DNA of 64,000 bases from Acinetobacter lwoffii (GTDB lineage: Bacteria; Pseudomonadota; Gammaproteobacteria; Pseudomonadales; Moraxellaceae): assembly GCF_019343495.1 (NCBI RefSeq), contig NZ_CP072550.1, forward strand, positions 62,001 to 126,000. Direction: 5' to 3'. The position numbers and the translations under genes are program-made. The notes beneath the pieces were generated by a model. It ran no database searches and had not been told where the DNA came from. It saw only the letters and a program-made list of their open reading frames with translations. Below, piece after piece: positions 51,106-60,639 of the stretch; the first letter of the stretch is position 1, and every line of letters begins with the position of its first letter.

Positions 51106-53898
51106 TTAGTCATCCTTTTTTTTGATTGTAATGCCTGATCGTAATGAAGCTGAAGAACCTTTTGAACCAAGTATCACCAACAATTTTTCAAAAGTAACGC
51201 ATTCGTGCGAGAACGGGTTTTTCATCAAAGCTTTTTCAAACTTAGCTGCATACTGTTGTTCTACGAATTCCATTTCATTTTTAGTGCTATGTGAGATGGC
51301 TTGATCAAGACTGGCTTTGTTTTCCGCAATGTATTGTGTCTGATCTTCAGGTTTTACATGGCGTGGTATCTGAACAAGCTGATATTCAGTAATTGGCGCA
51401 ACGGTTAAGTCATATCCTGTTAGGATCTCTTTCAATTCATCATAGTAGCTGTCTAGGTTCATTGGTGTGATAACGGCGCGAGTCACAGTTTCAACATCAC
51501 TTTCCTGTTGAGCCTGTTCAGGTTCGCTTATACGTTCACCATAGATATTAAATTCAGCATCAAGATCCGCATTGTTGTAAGCACCAGCTTGTACTTGAGG
51601 TGAAATGTCAGAATCTTTACCGAAGTACTGGAACTGTTTTCGCTTCTCAATAATCTGGTCTTTAATGTTTGCTTCTTTTTGTGCTGAAACAATACTTTCA
51701 CGGTGTTTTTGTTCTTTGGAGATTTCACCTTTCGCCGTGGACGAAGACATTACTGTTCTTTGACCAGGTGCCATCCCTTCAGGTGTGATGGATTCAAGAC
51801 GTCTTGCTTCAAGAATCTGATGTACAAAATCTTGAGTAAAGTCTTTTACCGTGTTGTTGTTTTCGTACAAGGTGTTATTGAGCTTTCTGCAGATCTCAAA
51901 ATCACCAAGCGCCGTGACATTGGCAGATGAATTGTTGTCTGTCAGTAGCGTGTGTTTTTCCTCAATCTCATGAATGAAGTCTTCAATTTTTAAAGTAGGA
52001 TCGTAGATTTCAGATTTTTGGATATTGAAGATTGGGCAAAGGTCATTTAAGCGTAAGTACTTGGGTTGATCACCAGCCACATAGAACGCCAACATTGATA
52101 CGATTTTAACGTCTGAAGTTTTACCACCTTCCCCTTTAGTTGATATGAGCAAGGTAAATTCGCCGTTGTGCTGTCCGGCAATTTGTTCAATTGTCACACG
52201 TTTTTCTTTGGCGAACTGGACTTCTGTTTGTGGTACCGAACGGTTGAATACTAGACCTTGATACATATTGATTGAGTTAACTTTACCTTGCCACTCTTCA
52301 CCAGCAAAACCATCAACCAATTTGTATGTTGTACTTTCAGCACCCGAAGTAGTACGTCCAATGGCTTTAACGGTCGTGTTACCCCATGTAGCAGCTGCTT
52401 CCTCTTTAGATCCACGTTCAATATCTTCAAATGTTTGAGCACCGAACGTAATAGAGAAGTTAAGCGAACGTGCCTGAGCTGGTAAAACCGAAGCACCGAC
52501 AATAACGATGTAGCCCCATTCGTCCAAAAATAGCTTAAATGAAGTAGAGGCGTTGGTTGGTCGTGCGTCAATAATGGCACGGCGTAAACCTTCCATTTTG
52601 TTACCAAGGGAACCAGCCATCATTTGTTTAATTGAGCCAATGATTAATTTTCCGAGCATTTTGAGTGAGTCTGGTGAACGCTCAAGAGCTGGTAATGGCA
52701 CAGTTAAGATACGGCGGTTAAGTACAACGTCAAAAATATCAATATCACCGCCATGCTCTACACCAAAGATGTGACCATAGTTAAACGTCAAGTCGTTAAT
52801 CGCCTTGGTTAACTGCATGGTGATATAACCGTGTTGCTCACGGGTTTTGGTTTCTTGTTTCTTTAACTTTTTAGGGTTGCTTGAATAACCAGGTAATGAA
52901 ACGAGGTAGCCTTGAAGCTGTTCAGCCACACGTTCAAAGTCAATCCCGTATTTATCGTTATGACAAAATACCAATTCTTCAAGTGCTTCAAGTTCCATGT
53001 ATTGCGTGAATACTTTTGGTGAAAGCTGAATGAAGCCATTGTCACGTAGATAGACCAAAACTCGTGTAAGTGCAGCGATAAAGGCCATCGCACGACCTTT
53101 CCACATGTCACCACCGCCACCGCCTGAGTCATCAAGCAAGTTGATCAAGAATTCAATCAACATCCCTGAGCTGGTGTTGCTCATTTGGTTCATTGAGTTG
53201 GTCATCTTGTCGGTTTGTGCACGTAGCATGTTACGACCTGAGGTAATGAAGTTGATCGTTAATAGATCCTCATTACGCCCAAAGCGGTTACATAAACGAT
53301 AGTGGTCTTGTTGAGCCTTGGTATCACCTTTTGCGTCTACAAAGATATAACCTGAGTTTTGTACGTACTGGTTGGCACAGTTACCTAGCATGTATTCTGT
53401 TTTACCCGAACCCGTAGTACCTAACACAATTTGATGTGTACGGTCATCGGAGTTGGATGCATAAACAGGTAGACCAGTTTCACGGCAACGACCAAGGTAA
53501 GTCACACCCTCACCTTGTAGCTTATCGCGATTGGTACGTGCGTATTCCAAAAAGGCTTTTGGATTGTCCAGTACGTCATCTTTTACGCGTGATGTAATGT
53601 CAGTTGACGCATCCAGTGAGTTTGAATGCAACGGCGCACGGAATGGCCACTCAAAAAAGTAATCATTCGGATGTGTGTAGCGTTTTAATAGGTAATACGC
53701 GATCCCTATAAATATCTCACCGCCAAACGGAACAACAAACAAAATAACTGCAATAGCACCAAGAACGCCAACCAAATAATTAGCGCCGTCTGGCGCTGTA
53801 AGTTTTAAATGGATTTTCTCTAAGCCTGATCGTGTATCACGCTTAAGCGAACTAGGTCTGAACTTTGTTTGTGTGCCGTATTTTTGTGTAGAAGCCAT
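51106..53898 (-). CDS. trbC: type IVB coupling ATPase, DotL/IcmO/TrbC-like
   Basis: A 930-residue inner-membrane AAA+ protein that recruits DNA-protein substrates to the conjugation channel. Two N-terminal membrane helices (about 42-57 and 60-72), Walker A GTTGSGKT at 160-167, Walker B FKLFLDEWG near 465, and a long C-terminal region with LRLNDLCPIF. This resembles TrbC of IncI plasmids and DotL of the Dot/Icm system more than TraD/VirD4. The C-terminal 250 residues are hydrophilic and probably bind adaptors. GTATATACC lies upstream (53981-53989). Confidence 0.82.
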   Translation of the reverse strand: MASTQKYGTQTKFRPSSLKRDTRSGLEKIHLKLTAPDGANYLVGVLGAIAVILFVVPFGGEIFIGIAYYLLKRYTHPNDYFFEWPFRAPLHSNSLDASTDITSRVKDDVLDNPKAFLEYARTNRDKLQGEGVTYLGRCRETGLPVYASNSDDRTHQIVLGTTGSGKTEYMLGNCANQYVQNSGYIFVDAKGDTKAQQDHYRLCNRFGRNEDLLTINFITSGRNMLRAQTDKMTNSMNQMSNTSSGMLIEFLINLLDDSGGGGGDMWKGRAMAFIAALTRVLVYLRDNGFIQLSPKVFTQYMELEALEELVFCHNDKYGIDFERVAEQLQGYLVSLPGYSSNPKKLKKQETKTREQHGYITMQLTKAINDLTFNYGHIFGVEHGGDIDIFDVVLNRRILTVPLPALERSPDSLKMLGKLIIGSIKQMMAGSLGNKMEGLRRAIIDARPTNASTSFKLFLDEWGYIVIVGASVLPAQARSLNFSITFGAQTFEDIERGSKEEAAATWGNTTVKAIGRTTSGAESTTYKLVDGFAGEEWQGKVNSINMYQGLVFNRSVPQTEVQFAKEKRVTIEQIAGQHNGEFTLLISTKGEGGKTSDVKIVSMLAFYVAGDQPKYLRLNDLCPIFNIQKSEIYDPTLKIEDFIHEIEEKHTLLTDNNSSANVTALGDFEICRKLNNTLYENNNTVKDFTQDFVHQILEARRLESITPEGMAPGQRTVMSSSTAKGEISKEQKHRESIVSAQKEANIKDQIIEKRKQFQYFGKDSDISPQVQAGAYNNADLDAEFNIYGERISEPEQAQQESDVETVTRAVITPMNLDSYYDELKEILTGYDLTVAPITEYQLVQIPRHVKPEDQTQYIAENKASLDQAISHSTKNEMEFVEQQYAAKFEKALMKNPFSHECVTFEKLLVILGSKGSSASLRSGITIKKKDD

Positions 53899-54020
53899 AC
53901 TTTGCGACCTACTCTTTTATCTTCAGGATAATAGGCAAAGTCGTTGTTTAACGACCTTACCCATATCCAAGCACTTCAATGTATATACCAATTAACGCAA
54001 ATCTATATAGCTGATTGGAG

Positions 54021-57000
54021 TTAAGAAGAAACAGCTTCAGACTTACGTTGGTTCAGTAATTTTTTCTTCATGTTTTGCTCAAGTTCATAGCGTTGATATT
54101 CAACAACCATCTCTTGTGCCATGGTAGAAATCACTGAAGCAGTTGCTTTGTTTTCGTCAAAGTCCGTGCCTTTATTTTTGGCATTTTTCTCAATCATGGT
54201 ACGCCGTGTCTTAATCTGGTTCTTCGCACCTTTTGGATAGAATTGTGCAAGGACCTTCAACGCCTTACCACGTTCACCGATAAGGTCATACGTGTAGTTA
54301 CGGAGCGCACGTTCATCGGGATGTGTACTGAGTGACCATAAAAGGATTGGACCAAGTGAAACGGTATATAAGCCCGAACATTCCATTTTTTCGAGTTTAA
54401 TTTTACTGAAGTACGTTAAGCCTTGATCTGAGAAACCTACGTTACCTGAACCAAGCGCATCCATTTCTAGTTGAGTTAGACCGATGCTGTCACGAATAGC
54501 TTCACGAGATTCGCGTGTACCAGGATCGACAATCACATACGCCGTAGCAAAGCCCACCAAGTCTTTAAAGTCTTCTACTTTGTGAGATGCCAAGTTAAGA
54601 CGAGCACCCCATTTACGCAATGTACGTGCGTCTTCAGCCAATTCTTCTAATAGGATTGGATCGCCTTTCGCAACGTGCAATTCGTCATAAGACATAATTT
54701 TGCGGTCTTCAAGAAGCTCATTAATCAGTTGGGTTGCATATTCACGATAAGCTTGTGGGAATTTTGGAATATCGTCACGGCTCACGGCGAACTTACGTTT
54801 AATGAACATCCGTACAATCTGGAAGAATAGCGATGTAGTTTTAGGATCTGATGATGTCGCAACTTCGTTTAAGTCGATAGAAGCTACACGAGCGTTACCA
54901 ATGTCAAAGTTGGTGTGATAGAAGAATGCTGGATAGGTATTTTGTGCAGCCATAATCTGATGCGCCAAAAAGTCCAGTGCTCGTTCATTATCAATATGAA
55001 CATCACTCCAAACATCTAAAATTGATGAATCAGAAAGTGTTTCAATCATATCGCCAATAGTCGGCATTGCGTAACGGTGAGCCAACGTGCGTCCACGGAT
55101 CTCATTCATTGAATGGAAAAGATCACGTAGAGCGTAATAAGAAATATCCTTACCTTGTTCAGAATGTGGCTCAATCAGTCCGTGTTTTTCCATGATGCGA
55201 TCTAGTTCTGGATCTGCAAAGCGCATGTACTTACGTGCTTTATGATCAGCATTCGTATCATCAGCAAAATAGAATGTACGGCGTAGGACCGCACCAATAA
55301 CGTCAGAAGTGTTTTTGGCTGGTTGCCCTTTCAATTCAGGCGGTGTTACCAATGAACTTAAAAACGCTGTCATTTGACGCATTTCGTAGTTCAACGGGTA
55401 GCGTAAGCCCATACTGAATTCAAGCGGATTAATCGCTTCTTCTTTTGAGTTTTTAATACGCTTATAGATGGCATAGTGACGTAGCTCTTCAGGCAATGAA
55501 TCTTGCACTGTTTCTACTAACCCACGGCTTGACTCACCCACATCGACAATATAGGTCAACGGGATACGTTCGTTACCAGGCATCATGATGTCCTCAAGCA
55601 TGCCTTTGTTCATTGTGACCGATTTACCCGTACCCGGTTTACCAATGTTAATAGTCGTCCATACAGTCACTTCATTTGAGAACGAATCAAGAATAATCAG
55701 TTTACCGTCTAAGGTTTTGTTGAGCTGATGCCCTTTATGGAATGGTGAGTTAATACGTGTCAGCGGTAACATGTAGAACACATCAAACAACGGTGCTGGT
55801 GAAATAGGTGCGTGATTACGTACCATCAAGCCCGGTATATGTGATGCCCAAGTCAAAATAGGATCGCCAGCCTGTTCCATGACTTTTGCACCGCCCCACG
55901 CTTCAAAACTCTTCCAAAGCTTTTGGCGCCGTCCTACAAGAATGTTTACACCATCTTCGGTATTCGGTGCCCATGTCATCATGGTCATTTGCAGACCAGC
56001 AACAGTGTCTACTTGATCTAGGTCATTTTTAGTGGCCATCAAAATGTTACCAGCATTACGAATGGCTTTGTTTTGTGCCGTCATAAAGTGAATAACGCTT
56101 GATAACGTGCGTTTCATCATGGTTCCAGCCATACCATCACCAGTAATACAGTAACTCACCGCATATGGGATAGAACGGATGTTACCGTTAGTGTCGTGCG
56201 TTTTGGCCTGGTGTAGTAAGCGGAATAGCGTTTCAAACGTATTCGTCTTAGCTGGATATATATCTACCATCAATGGCGCATATACAACGCCGTCAGTGAT
56301 AACACTTCCCACTGGATAGAATGAACCTTGACTTGTACCAGGTAAGATCGCATTCGTCATGAGTTGTTCTGAGATCGGTTGATACAAAACGTGTGACGCA
56401 TCATGTTCTGATGGTATTTCTTTCCAACGCATCGGTAAGCGTGTATTCAACATCGGCACAGACAAGGTGAAGTCATCTGAAGTTGAATGTGAGGCAATTT
56501 GTTTTTTAATCGTTAGACCAGCTTCAATAACATTCAATACTTCATAGATTGCTGGAAATTCTTCAGTTGAGAGTGAGTTTAAGAATTGTGAGACAAAAGA
56601 CTCATGGTGTACGTATAAGCTGTCCGATGATTTAAGCATGTCTTGAGCATTGACCGTACTTGGCATTGTAATTTGCGACAGTAGCTTTTTACGGTTTTTT
56701 GAGTCTTGAGCTTTATCGATTGGCGATAGTAAGGTTGGCTCAGAGATTAAAGCGATATAACAGCTTTCGTTAAATACACCGCCTGAAATGGTTTCTGTCA
56801 TTTCATCAATGATGATGTCTAGATTCATCGCACAACGCGCCGTGGTCGCCTTTTGCATGGCGTTCAAGTCATGAATGGCGTATGGCGTCTCATGGTCTAC
56901 TTTGAACGCTAGATGAATCGTATGTCCACGGTCTTTGAAGTAGTTACGCATGTTGCTCGTCATCAAACCAATTTGACGGCTGAATGCATCACCACTAATT

Positions 57001-57203
57001 AAACTCTTAATCCCCTTATATTCGATGATCGTAATCATTGCACCAGTTTTTGTGACAAACGTATGTTCGTCCGATACTGTTTCTAAATCGCAATAATCCT
57101 CTACGTCAGCTTTCATGCTTTGTAGGAATAACATCAATATAATTTCAATCTTGGAGTAACCAGTCTTATTATAACCAGACTTCTCAGCTTTCTTCTTACT
57201 CAT
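54021..57203 (-). CDS. traU: type IVB secretion ATPase, DotO/IcmB/TraU-like
   Basis: A 1,060-residue VirB4-class ATPase of type IVB conjugation. Walker A GKPGTGKSVTMNKG lies near residue 520 and a Walker B-type strand follows. Further landmarks are LGSGNVGFSDQGLTYFSKI near the C-terminus and a long N-terminal domain for assembly at the membrane. Length matches DotO/TraU. ATG 57203; it drives assembly and substrate transfer in the conjugation machine. Confidence 0.85.
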   Translation of the reverse strand: MSKKKAEKSGYNKTGYSKIEIILMLFLQSMKADVEDYCDLETVSDEHTFVTKTGAMITIIEYKGIKSLISGDAFSRQIGLMTSNMRNYFKDRGHTIHLAFKVDHETPYAIHDLNAMQKATTARCAMNLDIIIDEMTETISGGVFNESCYIALISEPTLLSPIDKAQDSKNRKKLLSQITMPSTVNAQDMLKSSDSLYVHHESFVSQFLNSLSTEEFPAIYEVLNVIEAGLTIKKQIASHSTSDDFTLSVPMLNTRLPMRWKEIPSEHDASHVLYQPISEQLMTNAILPGTSQGSFYPVGSVITDGVVYAPLMVDIYPAKTNTFETLFRLLHQAKTHDTNGNIRSIPYAVSYCITGDGMAGTMMKRTLSSVIHFMTAQNKAIRNAGNILMATKNDLDQVDTVAGLQMTMMTWAPNTEDGVNILVGRRQKLWKSFEAWGGAKVMEQAGDPILTWASHIPGLMVRNHAPISPAPLFDVFYMLPLTRINSPFHKGHQLNKTLDGKLIILDSFSNEVTVWTTINIGKPGTGKSVTMNKGMLEDIMMPGNERIPLTYIVDVGESSRGLVETVQDSLPEELRHYAIYKRIKNSKEEAINPLEFSMGLRYPLNYEMRQMTAFLSSLVTPPELKGQPAKNTSDVIGAVLRRTFYFADDTNADHKARKYMRFADPELDRIMEKHGLIEPHSEQGKDISYYALRDLFHSMNEIRGRTLAHRYAMPTIGDMIETLSDSSILDVWSDVHIDNERALDFLAHQIMAAQNTYPAFFYHTNFDIGNARVASIDLNEVATSSDPKTTSLFFQIVRMFIKRKFAVSRDDIPKFPQAYREYATQLINELLEDRKIMSYDELHVAKGDPILLEELAEDARTLRKWGARLNLASHKVEDFKDLVGFATAYVIVDPGTRESREAIRDSIGLTQLEMDALGSGNVGFSDQGLTYFSKIKLEKMECSGLYTVSLGPILLWSLSTHPDERALRNYTYDLIGERGKALKVLAQFYPKGAKNQIKTRRTMIEKNAKNKGTDFDENKATASVISTMAQEMVVEYQRYELEQNMKKKLLNQRKSEAVSS

Positions 57204-57264
57204 TTAAACACCTTTATTAATTCACCTTTCTACGTCTATCTTTGATTAGACATGTCTTTAAGCA

Positions 57265-58464
57265 TTAAGCACTAAAAAACGGTAATTCTCTTAAAACGTT
57301 AATCGCACTGTCGAAATCCTTTTTTTGAATTGCGACCTCAAGACTTTTAACAGAGGGTTTTAAGCTTGTATCTAAAACCAACCTTAATAAAAGCTCATAG
57401 AAGGTACTGTTAAAAGGGATATTATCATTTTTTGAATTAGTAAATACATCAGTTTTAACGGTTTCGTCCTCTTTTAATTCGACATACTTCTTAAAACTAT
57501 TTAGGTCAAACACTAAACCCTTATTAAGCAGTTGCCAAAACGCCGTTTCTAAAACCTCTTGGCTTTCCCCTAAAGTACCCACCTTGAAGTTTAAGGAACC
57601 TGTATTTTTAAGTTGGAAGTGAACCTTATCAAGCTCTATGTAGATCTCTTTGTTCTGGTATAAGCCCTGTTCGTGGAAAACTTTAGACACCGATAGCTTT
57701 AAGTTTTGGTATATACAAAAAGATTGCAGCGAACTCATTTTTAAGTTGCCCGTATCTATCTGGTTTGTCGCATCTTCTACGGACGTTGGTAGGTGTATCA
57801 TCGGAAAGTAGCGTGTCAGTTCTTCAGACAGTTTCTTTTGTTCCAAAACGCTTATAATTGATAATGGATTGTCAAATCCAAAGTTGGTGCTCAGTAATTT
57901 CTTATGCTTCACACTCACACTTTGCTTAACCTGTATTTCAACGTCTAAGCCACTCAGCGCCGTTATTTTGTTTAGGTGTACCAAAGTGTCATCCAACAGC
58001 AAACAATCGCTGTTAACGGGGATATTCATCAACAGTAGCGCTTTAATCAGTGGATCTTGAAAATGCCCCGTTGTGTCTTCACCAGTTGTTGTCTGATTCC
58101 CTATCGCTATATGTACAACATGGAGTAGCAATAGCGTGTTAGATGTATGGCCAGTGTCCCGTGTCGTTGGTATATACAAATCGTTCAGGAAGTTGAAAGC
58201 CTCAGTACCTATAACGCATAAGCGAAATATCGATAGCTGATCGTGCGTTTCCTTTGGTAGTGCATCTATCCCAAGTTCCCAATATTTGTAGATGTATGGA
58301 CCAATAAATGAGTATTCATCATTCAATATGTCCGTCTCAAATACGCTATCCAATACCGCTATATCATTCACTATGTCAGGCTTAAATGGCTGTAACACTA
58401 TGCCCGATATAACCTCTTCTAAGCTCATATCTATGTATTCGGTATCTGCTAAGCATTCTGTCAT
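57265..58464 (-). CDS. conjugation-region protein of unknown function (399 aa)
   Basis: A soluble, leucine-rich acidic protein of about 399 residues. It occupies the place between the TraR-like and TraU-like genes where IncI plasmids carry traS and traT, but I see no clear sequence relation to either. ATG 58464 (MTECLADTEYIDMSLEE) is preferred. An earlier in-frame start at 58503 would overlap the HNH gene by 29 bases. Unrecognised. Confidence 0.55.
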   Translation of the reverse strand: MTECLADTEYIDMSLEEVISGIVLQPFKPDIVNDIAVLDSVFETDILNDEYSFIGPYIYKYWELGIDALPKETHDQLSIFRLCVIGTEAFNFLNDLYIPTTRDTGHTSNTLLLLHVVHIAIGNQTTTGEDTTGHFQDPLIKALLLMNIPVNSDCLLLDDTLVHLNKITALSGLDVEIQVKQSVSVKHKKLLSTNFGFDNPLSIISVLEQKKLSEELTRYFPMIHLPTSVEDATNQIDTGNLKMSSLQSFCIYQNLKLSVSKVFHEQGLYQNKEIYIELDKVHFQLKNTGSLNFKVGTLGESQEVLETAFWQLLNKGLVFDLNSFKKYVELKEDETVKTDVFTNSKNDNIPFNSTFYELLLRLVLDTSLKPSVKSLEVAIQKKDFDSAINVLRELPFFSA

Positions 58465-58474
58465 TTTTGTGAGC

Positions 58475-59362
58475 TCACTTATCACCCAAACCCTTAAATA
58501 CATCTAGTGTTTGGTAGTACTCATACTGCTCGTCAGTAAAGATATTCGGGGAAAATACTATGTAGTGGTTTGGCAGATTAAAGCTCTCGTATGCTTCGTC
58601 TGATACCTTTTCCAAAGCTTTTGCGAGTTGATACAAAGAAAAGTTTTTGTTCTCTTTGATGGCATTCAAATACCACTCTTTGTACTTGCGGAGCTGGTCT
58701 ACGTAATCAACGTTCGCTACCAACATATCTTCTTGCTTGGCTTCTTCATATTCAGCCATTGTGTTGAACTTAATGTCCGTGAAGTACAGTTGGGTATCAA
58801 TTGTTTGGGTTCGTGTCTTAATCGCATTAAACGCCTGTATATCCTCAAACATATTACGTGCGTATTCTGCTTCAGACATCTTTGTAGGATTAGGGCGTTG
58901 ATGGCGCTTTAACGGCTCTACAAGCAAGCTTTGGCGATGTCGCCGTGCGAACTTAGCAAGCTCAGGATCTTGGTTGTCAGACTTATGCGATAACACCAGT
59001 AATGCACGTTGATATTGATTAAAGATCTCTTGAGGTATGTTCGTACTCAATACGCATATTTCAGCTTTCTTTTCCAGTGATAGTGCAAAGATGTGGTTTT
59101 GTGCATGGCATAGCGTACAGACCGCTACAATGTTCTCAGCCGTATGGTTGCTATGATCGCCGTCTAAGTGATGTGGCTCTAAAAAGTATTCGTCATAGAA
59201 ATCACAAAAATAGCATTTAGCTGGTTGTGAAGACATTATTTGCTTTATTGTCTCATTGGTTTTAAAACCATCATGGATAGTTTTATCTTGACGTATCTCT
59301 TGCTTGTCGTTTACGCCGTTAATAGGTCTTAAAATACCAAACTTACGGTTTATATGTTTCAC
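58475..59362 (-). CDS. HNH endonuclease-like protein in the tra operon
   Basis: A 295-residue protein. Residues 46-97 carry CYFCDFYDEYFLEPHHLDGDHSNHT and AVCTLCHAQNHI, a zinc-HNH fold (CxxC, HHxxGD, N, CxxCH). The rest is helical and rich in Tyr. The zinc cysteines and HNH triad look complete, so nuclease activity is plausible. The stop lies 10 bases upstream of the next gene, so it is in the tra operon. It could be a homing or defence-related insertion rather than a transfer gene. Confidence 0.75.
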   Translation of the reverse strand: MKHINRKFGILRPINGVNDKQEIRQDKTIHDGFKTNETIKQIMSSQPAKCYFCDFYDEYFLEPHHLDGDHSNHTAENIVAVCTLCHAQNHIFALSLEKKAEICVLSTNIPQEIFNQYQRALLVLSHKSDNQDPELAKFARRHRQSLLVEPLKRHQRPNPTKMSEAEYARNMFEDIQAFNAIKTRTQTIDTQLYFTDIKFNTMAEYEEAKQEDMLVANVDYVDQLRKYKEWYLNAIKENKNFSLYQLAKALEKVSDEAYESFNLPNHYIVFSPNIFTDEQYEYYQTLDVFKGLGDK

Positions 59363-59425
59363 TTAAACCCCTTAATACTATTAAGTAAGGTCTAATTAAA
59401 ACATGTATATACTATTTTTAAAATA

Positions 59426-59455
59426 AAAAAAGCGCAGCCTAAGCCACGCTTTTAA
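59426..59455 (-). terminator. terminator within the tra operon
   Basis: On the minus strand, AAAGCG pairs with CGCTTT around an interrupted TGGC/GGC inner stem, followed by T-rich sequence. It lies after the TraR-like gene stop at 59473 and could attenuate expression of the downstream HNH, unknown, TraU and TrbC genes. Confidence 0.65.
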
Positions 59456-59472
59456 ACTTATTTATTATTGTA

Positions 59473-59892
59473 TTACGCTTTACCAGTAATAGTGTTCGCA
59501 GCAGAGAACATGATGAAGCCTACGATTGATAACGCACCACCCACACCAATACAGATCCAAGCAGTTTTCTTTTTCTTTTGTTGATCTTCTTCTGATGTAT
59601 ACATCATATACAAACCAGTACCAACTAAGCCTAAACCAAGCACCATGAACACTACGATTAAGAATTTATAAACGTTTTGACCTAATGTTTCACCACGGCC
59701 TAAGATTTCATTCGCATCAGAACCAGCAGCGTGTTTTCCGTAAGCTGTACCACCTGGGTTCCATGTGCCAGTGTTTGCATATGCAACTTGACCCATTAAT
59801 GCAGAAACAAAAGCTAAAAACATTACTTTTGCGCGGAATGCAGTCGCTTTTACAGTGCGAACTGAGTGTTTTACTAATGATACCATTGTCAT
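59473..59892 (-). CDS. TraR/IcmD-like membrane protein
   Basis: About 139 residues with a long N-terminal signal or helix (residues about 20-40 ending AYANTGTW), then two membrane helices (VYKFLIVVFMVLGLGLVGTGLYMMY and AWICIGVGGALSIVGFIMFSA). Layout, size and place after the TraQ-like gene match TraR/IcmD of type IVB systems. ATG 59892 or 59886 follow AAAAGGAAA; the frame is open further upstream. Confidence 0.65.
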   Translation of the reverse strand: MTMVSLVKHSVRTVKATAFRAKVMFLAFVSALMGQVAYANTGTWNPGGTAYGKHAAGSDANEILGRGETLGQNVYKFLIVVFMVLGLGLVGTGLYMMYTSEEDQQKKKKTAWICIGVGGALSIVGFIMFSAANTITGKA

Positions 59893-60053
59893 TTTCCTTT
59901 TATTTAATATACGGGAGCTAATCTCCGCACTGTAATTAAACATTCTTAAAACCCTATTGCTTTAAGTTGCTTAATTTTAAACTTCTCGTTAAATATCTTC
60001 AATATCTTATACAAGGTTTTTAAGAAACTCTCACCCTATTTTAAGAAGATTGT

Positions 60054-60629
60054 TTAAAATATTGTAAAAAAGGTTCCTCCTATTTGTGTTCCAAAGGTAT
60101 TAACAAAGACATCGTGTACGTCCTGAACGTATACGCATAATACACCTGTTATAATTAAAACCCATGCTTTGCGGTATGTCGCATTGCCTTGAGCATCAAT
60201 TTTCTCTACAAAACCATATAAGCCACGAGCTACCGCTATAATCCCTACCAGTTGCGTAAAACCTACAACCGCCGTAACGATATATGCACCTAAATCATTA
60301 GCACCAGCATTAGGCAAGTAACTTTGTACCGTTACAAGTTCTATGCCATTACCACCAAACAATGAAGAACCTAGTGCACCAATGATATATCCGTCATATC
60401 CAAGTGATGCAAAAGCACCACCGATAAGAATCTTCAACAATGCCCCACCAGTGGTAGGCTCTTTCATTCCATGACCAAAGAACTTTTGTTGAGGTGATGA
60501 TGCTTGCACTAAGTCAAAAAGCGCCGTGCCAGTAATCACCAACCCCGTTACAACAAAGCAAATGCGTATAAAGCTTAGTAGTGGACCGTATATGTTTAAT
60601 ATCGCTTTAACTATATCTAATGCATCCAC
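60054..60629 (-). CDS. TraQ/IcmC-like membrane protein
   Basis: A 191-residue protein with about four membrane helices (residues 16-40, 62-86, 112-140, 154-176), as in TraQ/IcmC/DotE of IncI and Dot/Icm systems. It lies between the TraP-like and TraR-like genes in conserved order. GGAAAATAGCG precedes ATG 60629. Part of the inner-membrane core. Confidence 0.68.
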   Translation of the reverse strand: MDALDIVKAILNIYGPLLSFIRICFVVTGLVITGTALFDLVQASSPQQKFFGHGMKEPTTGGALLKILIGGAFASLGYDGYIIGALGSSLFGGNGIELVTVQSYLPNAGANDLGAYIVTAVVGFTQLVGIIAVARGLYGFVEKIDAQGNATYRKAWVLIITGVLCVYVQDVHDVFVNTFGTQIGGTFFTIF

Positions 60630-60639
60630 GCTATTTTCC

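Noticed and set aside
57710..58180. GGTATATACAAA copies as operators
   Set aside because: They lie inside a coding gene and encode ordinary residues; the full palindrome is broken.
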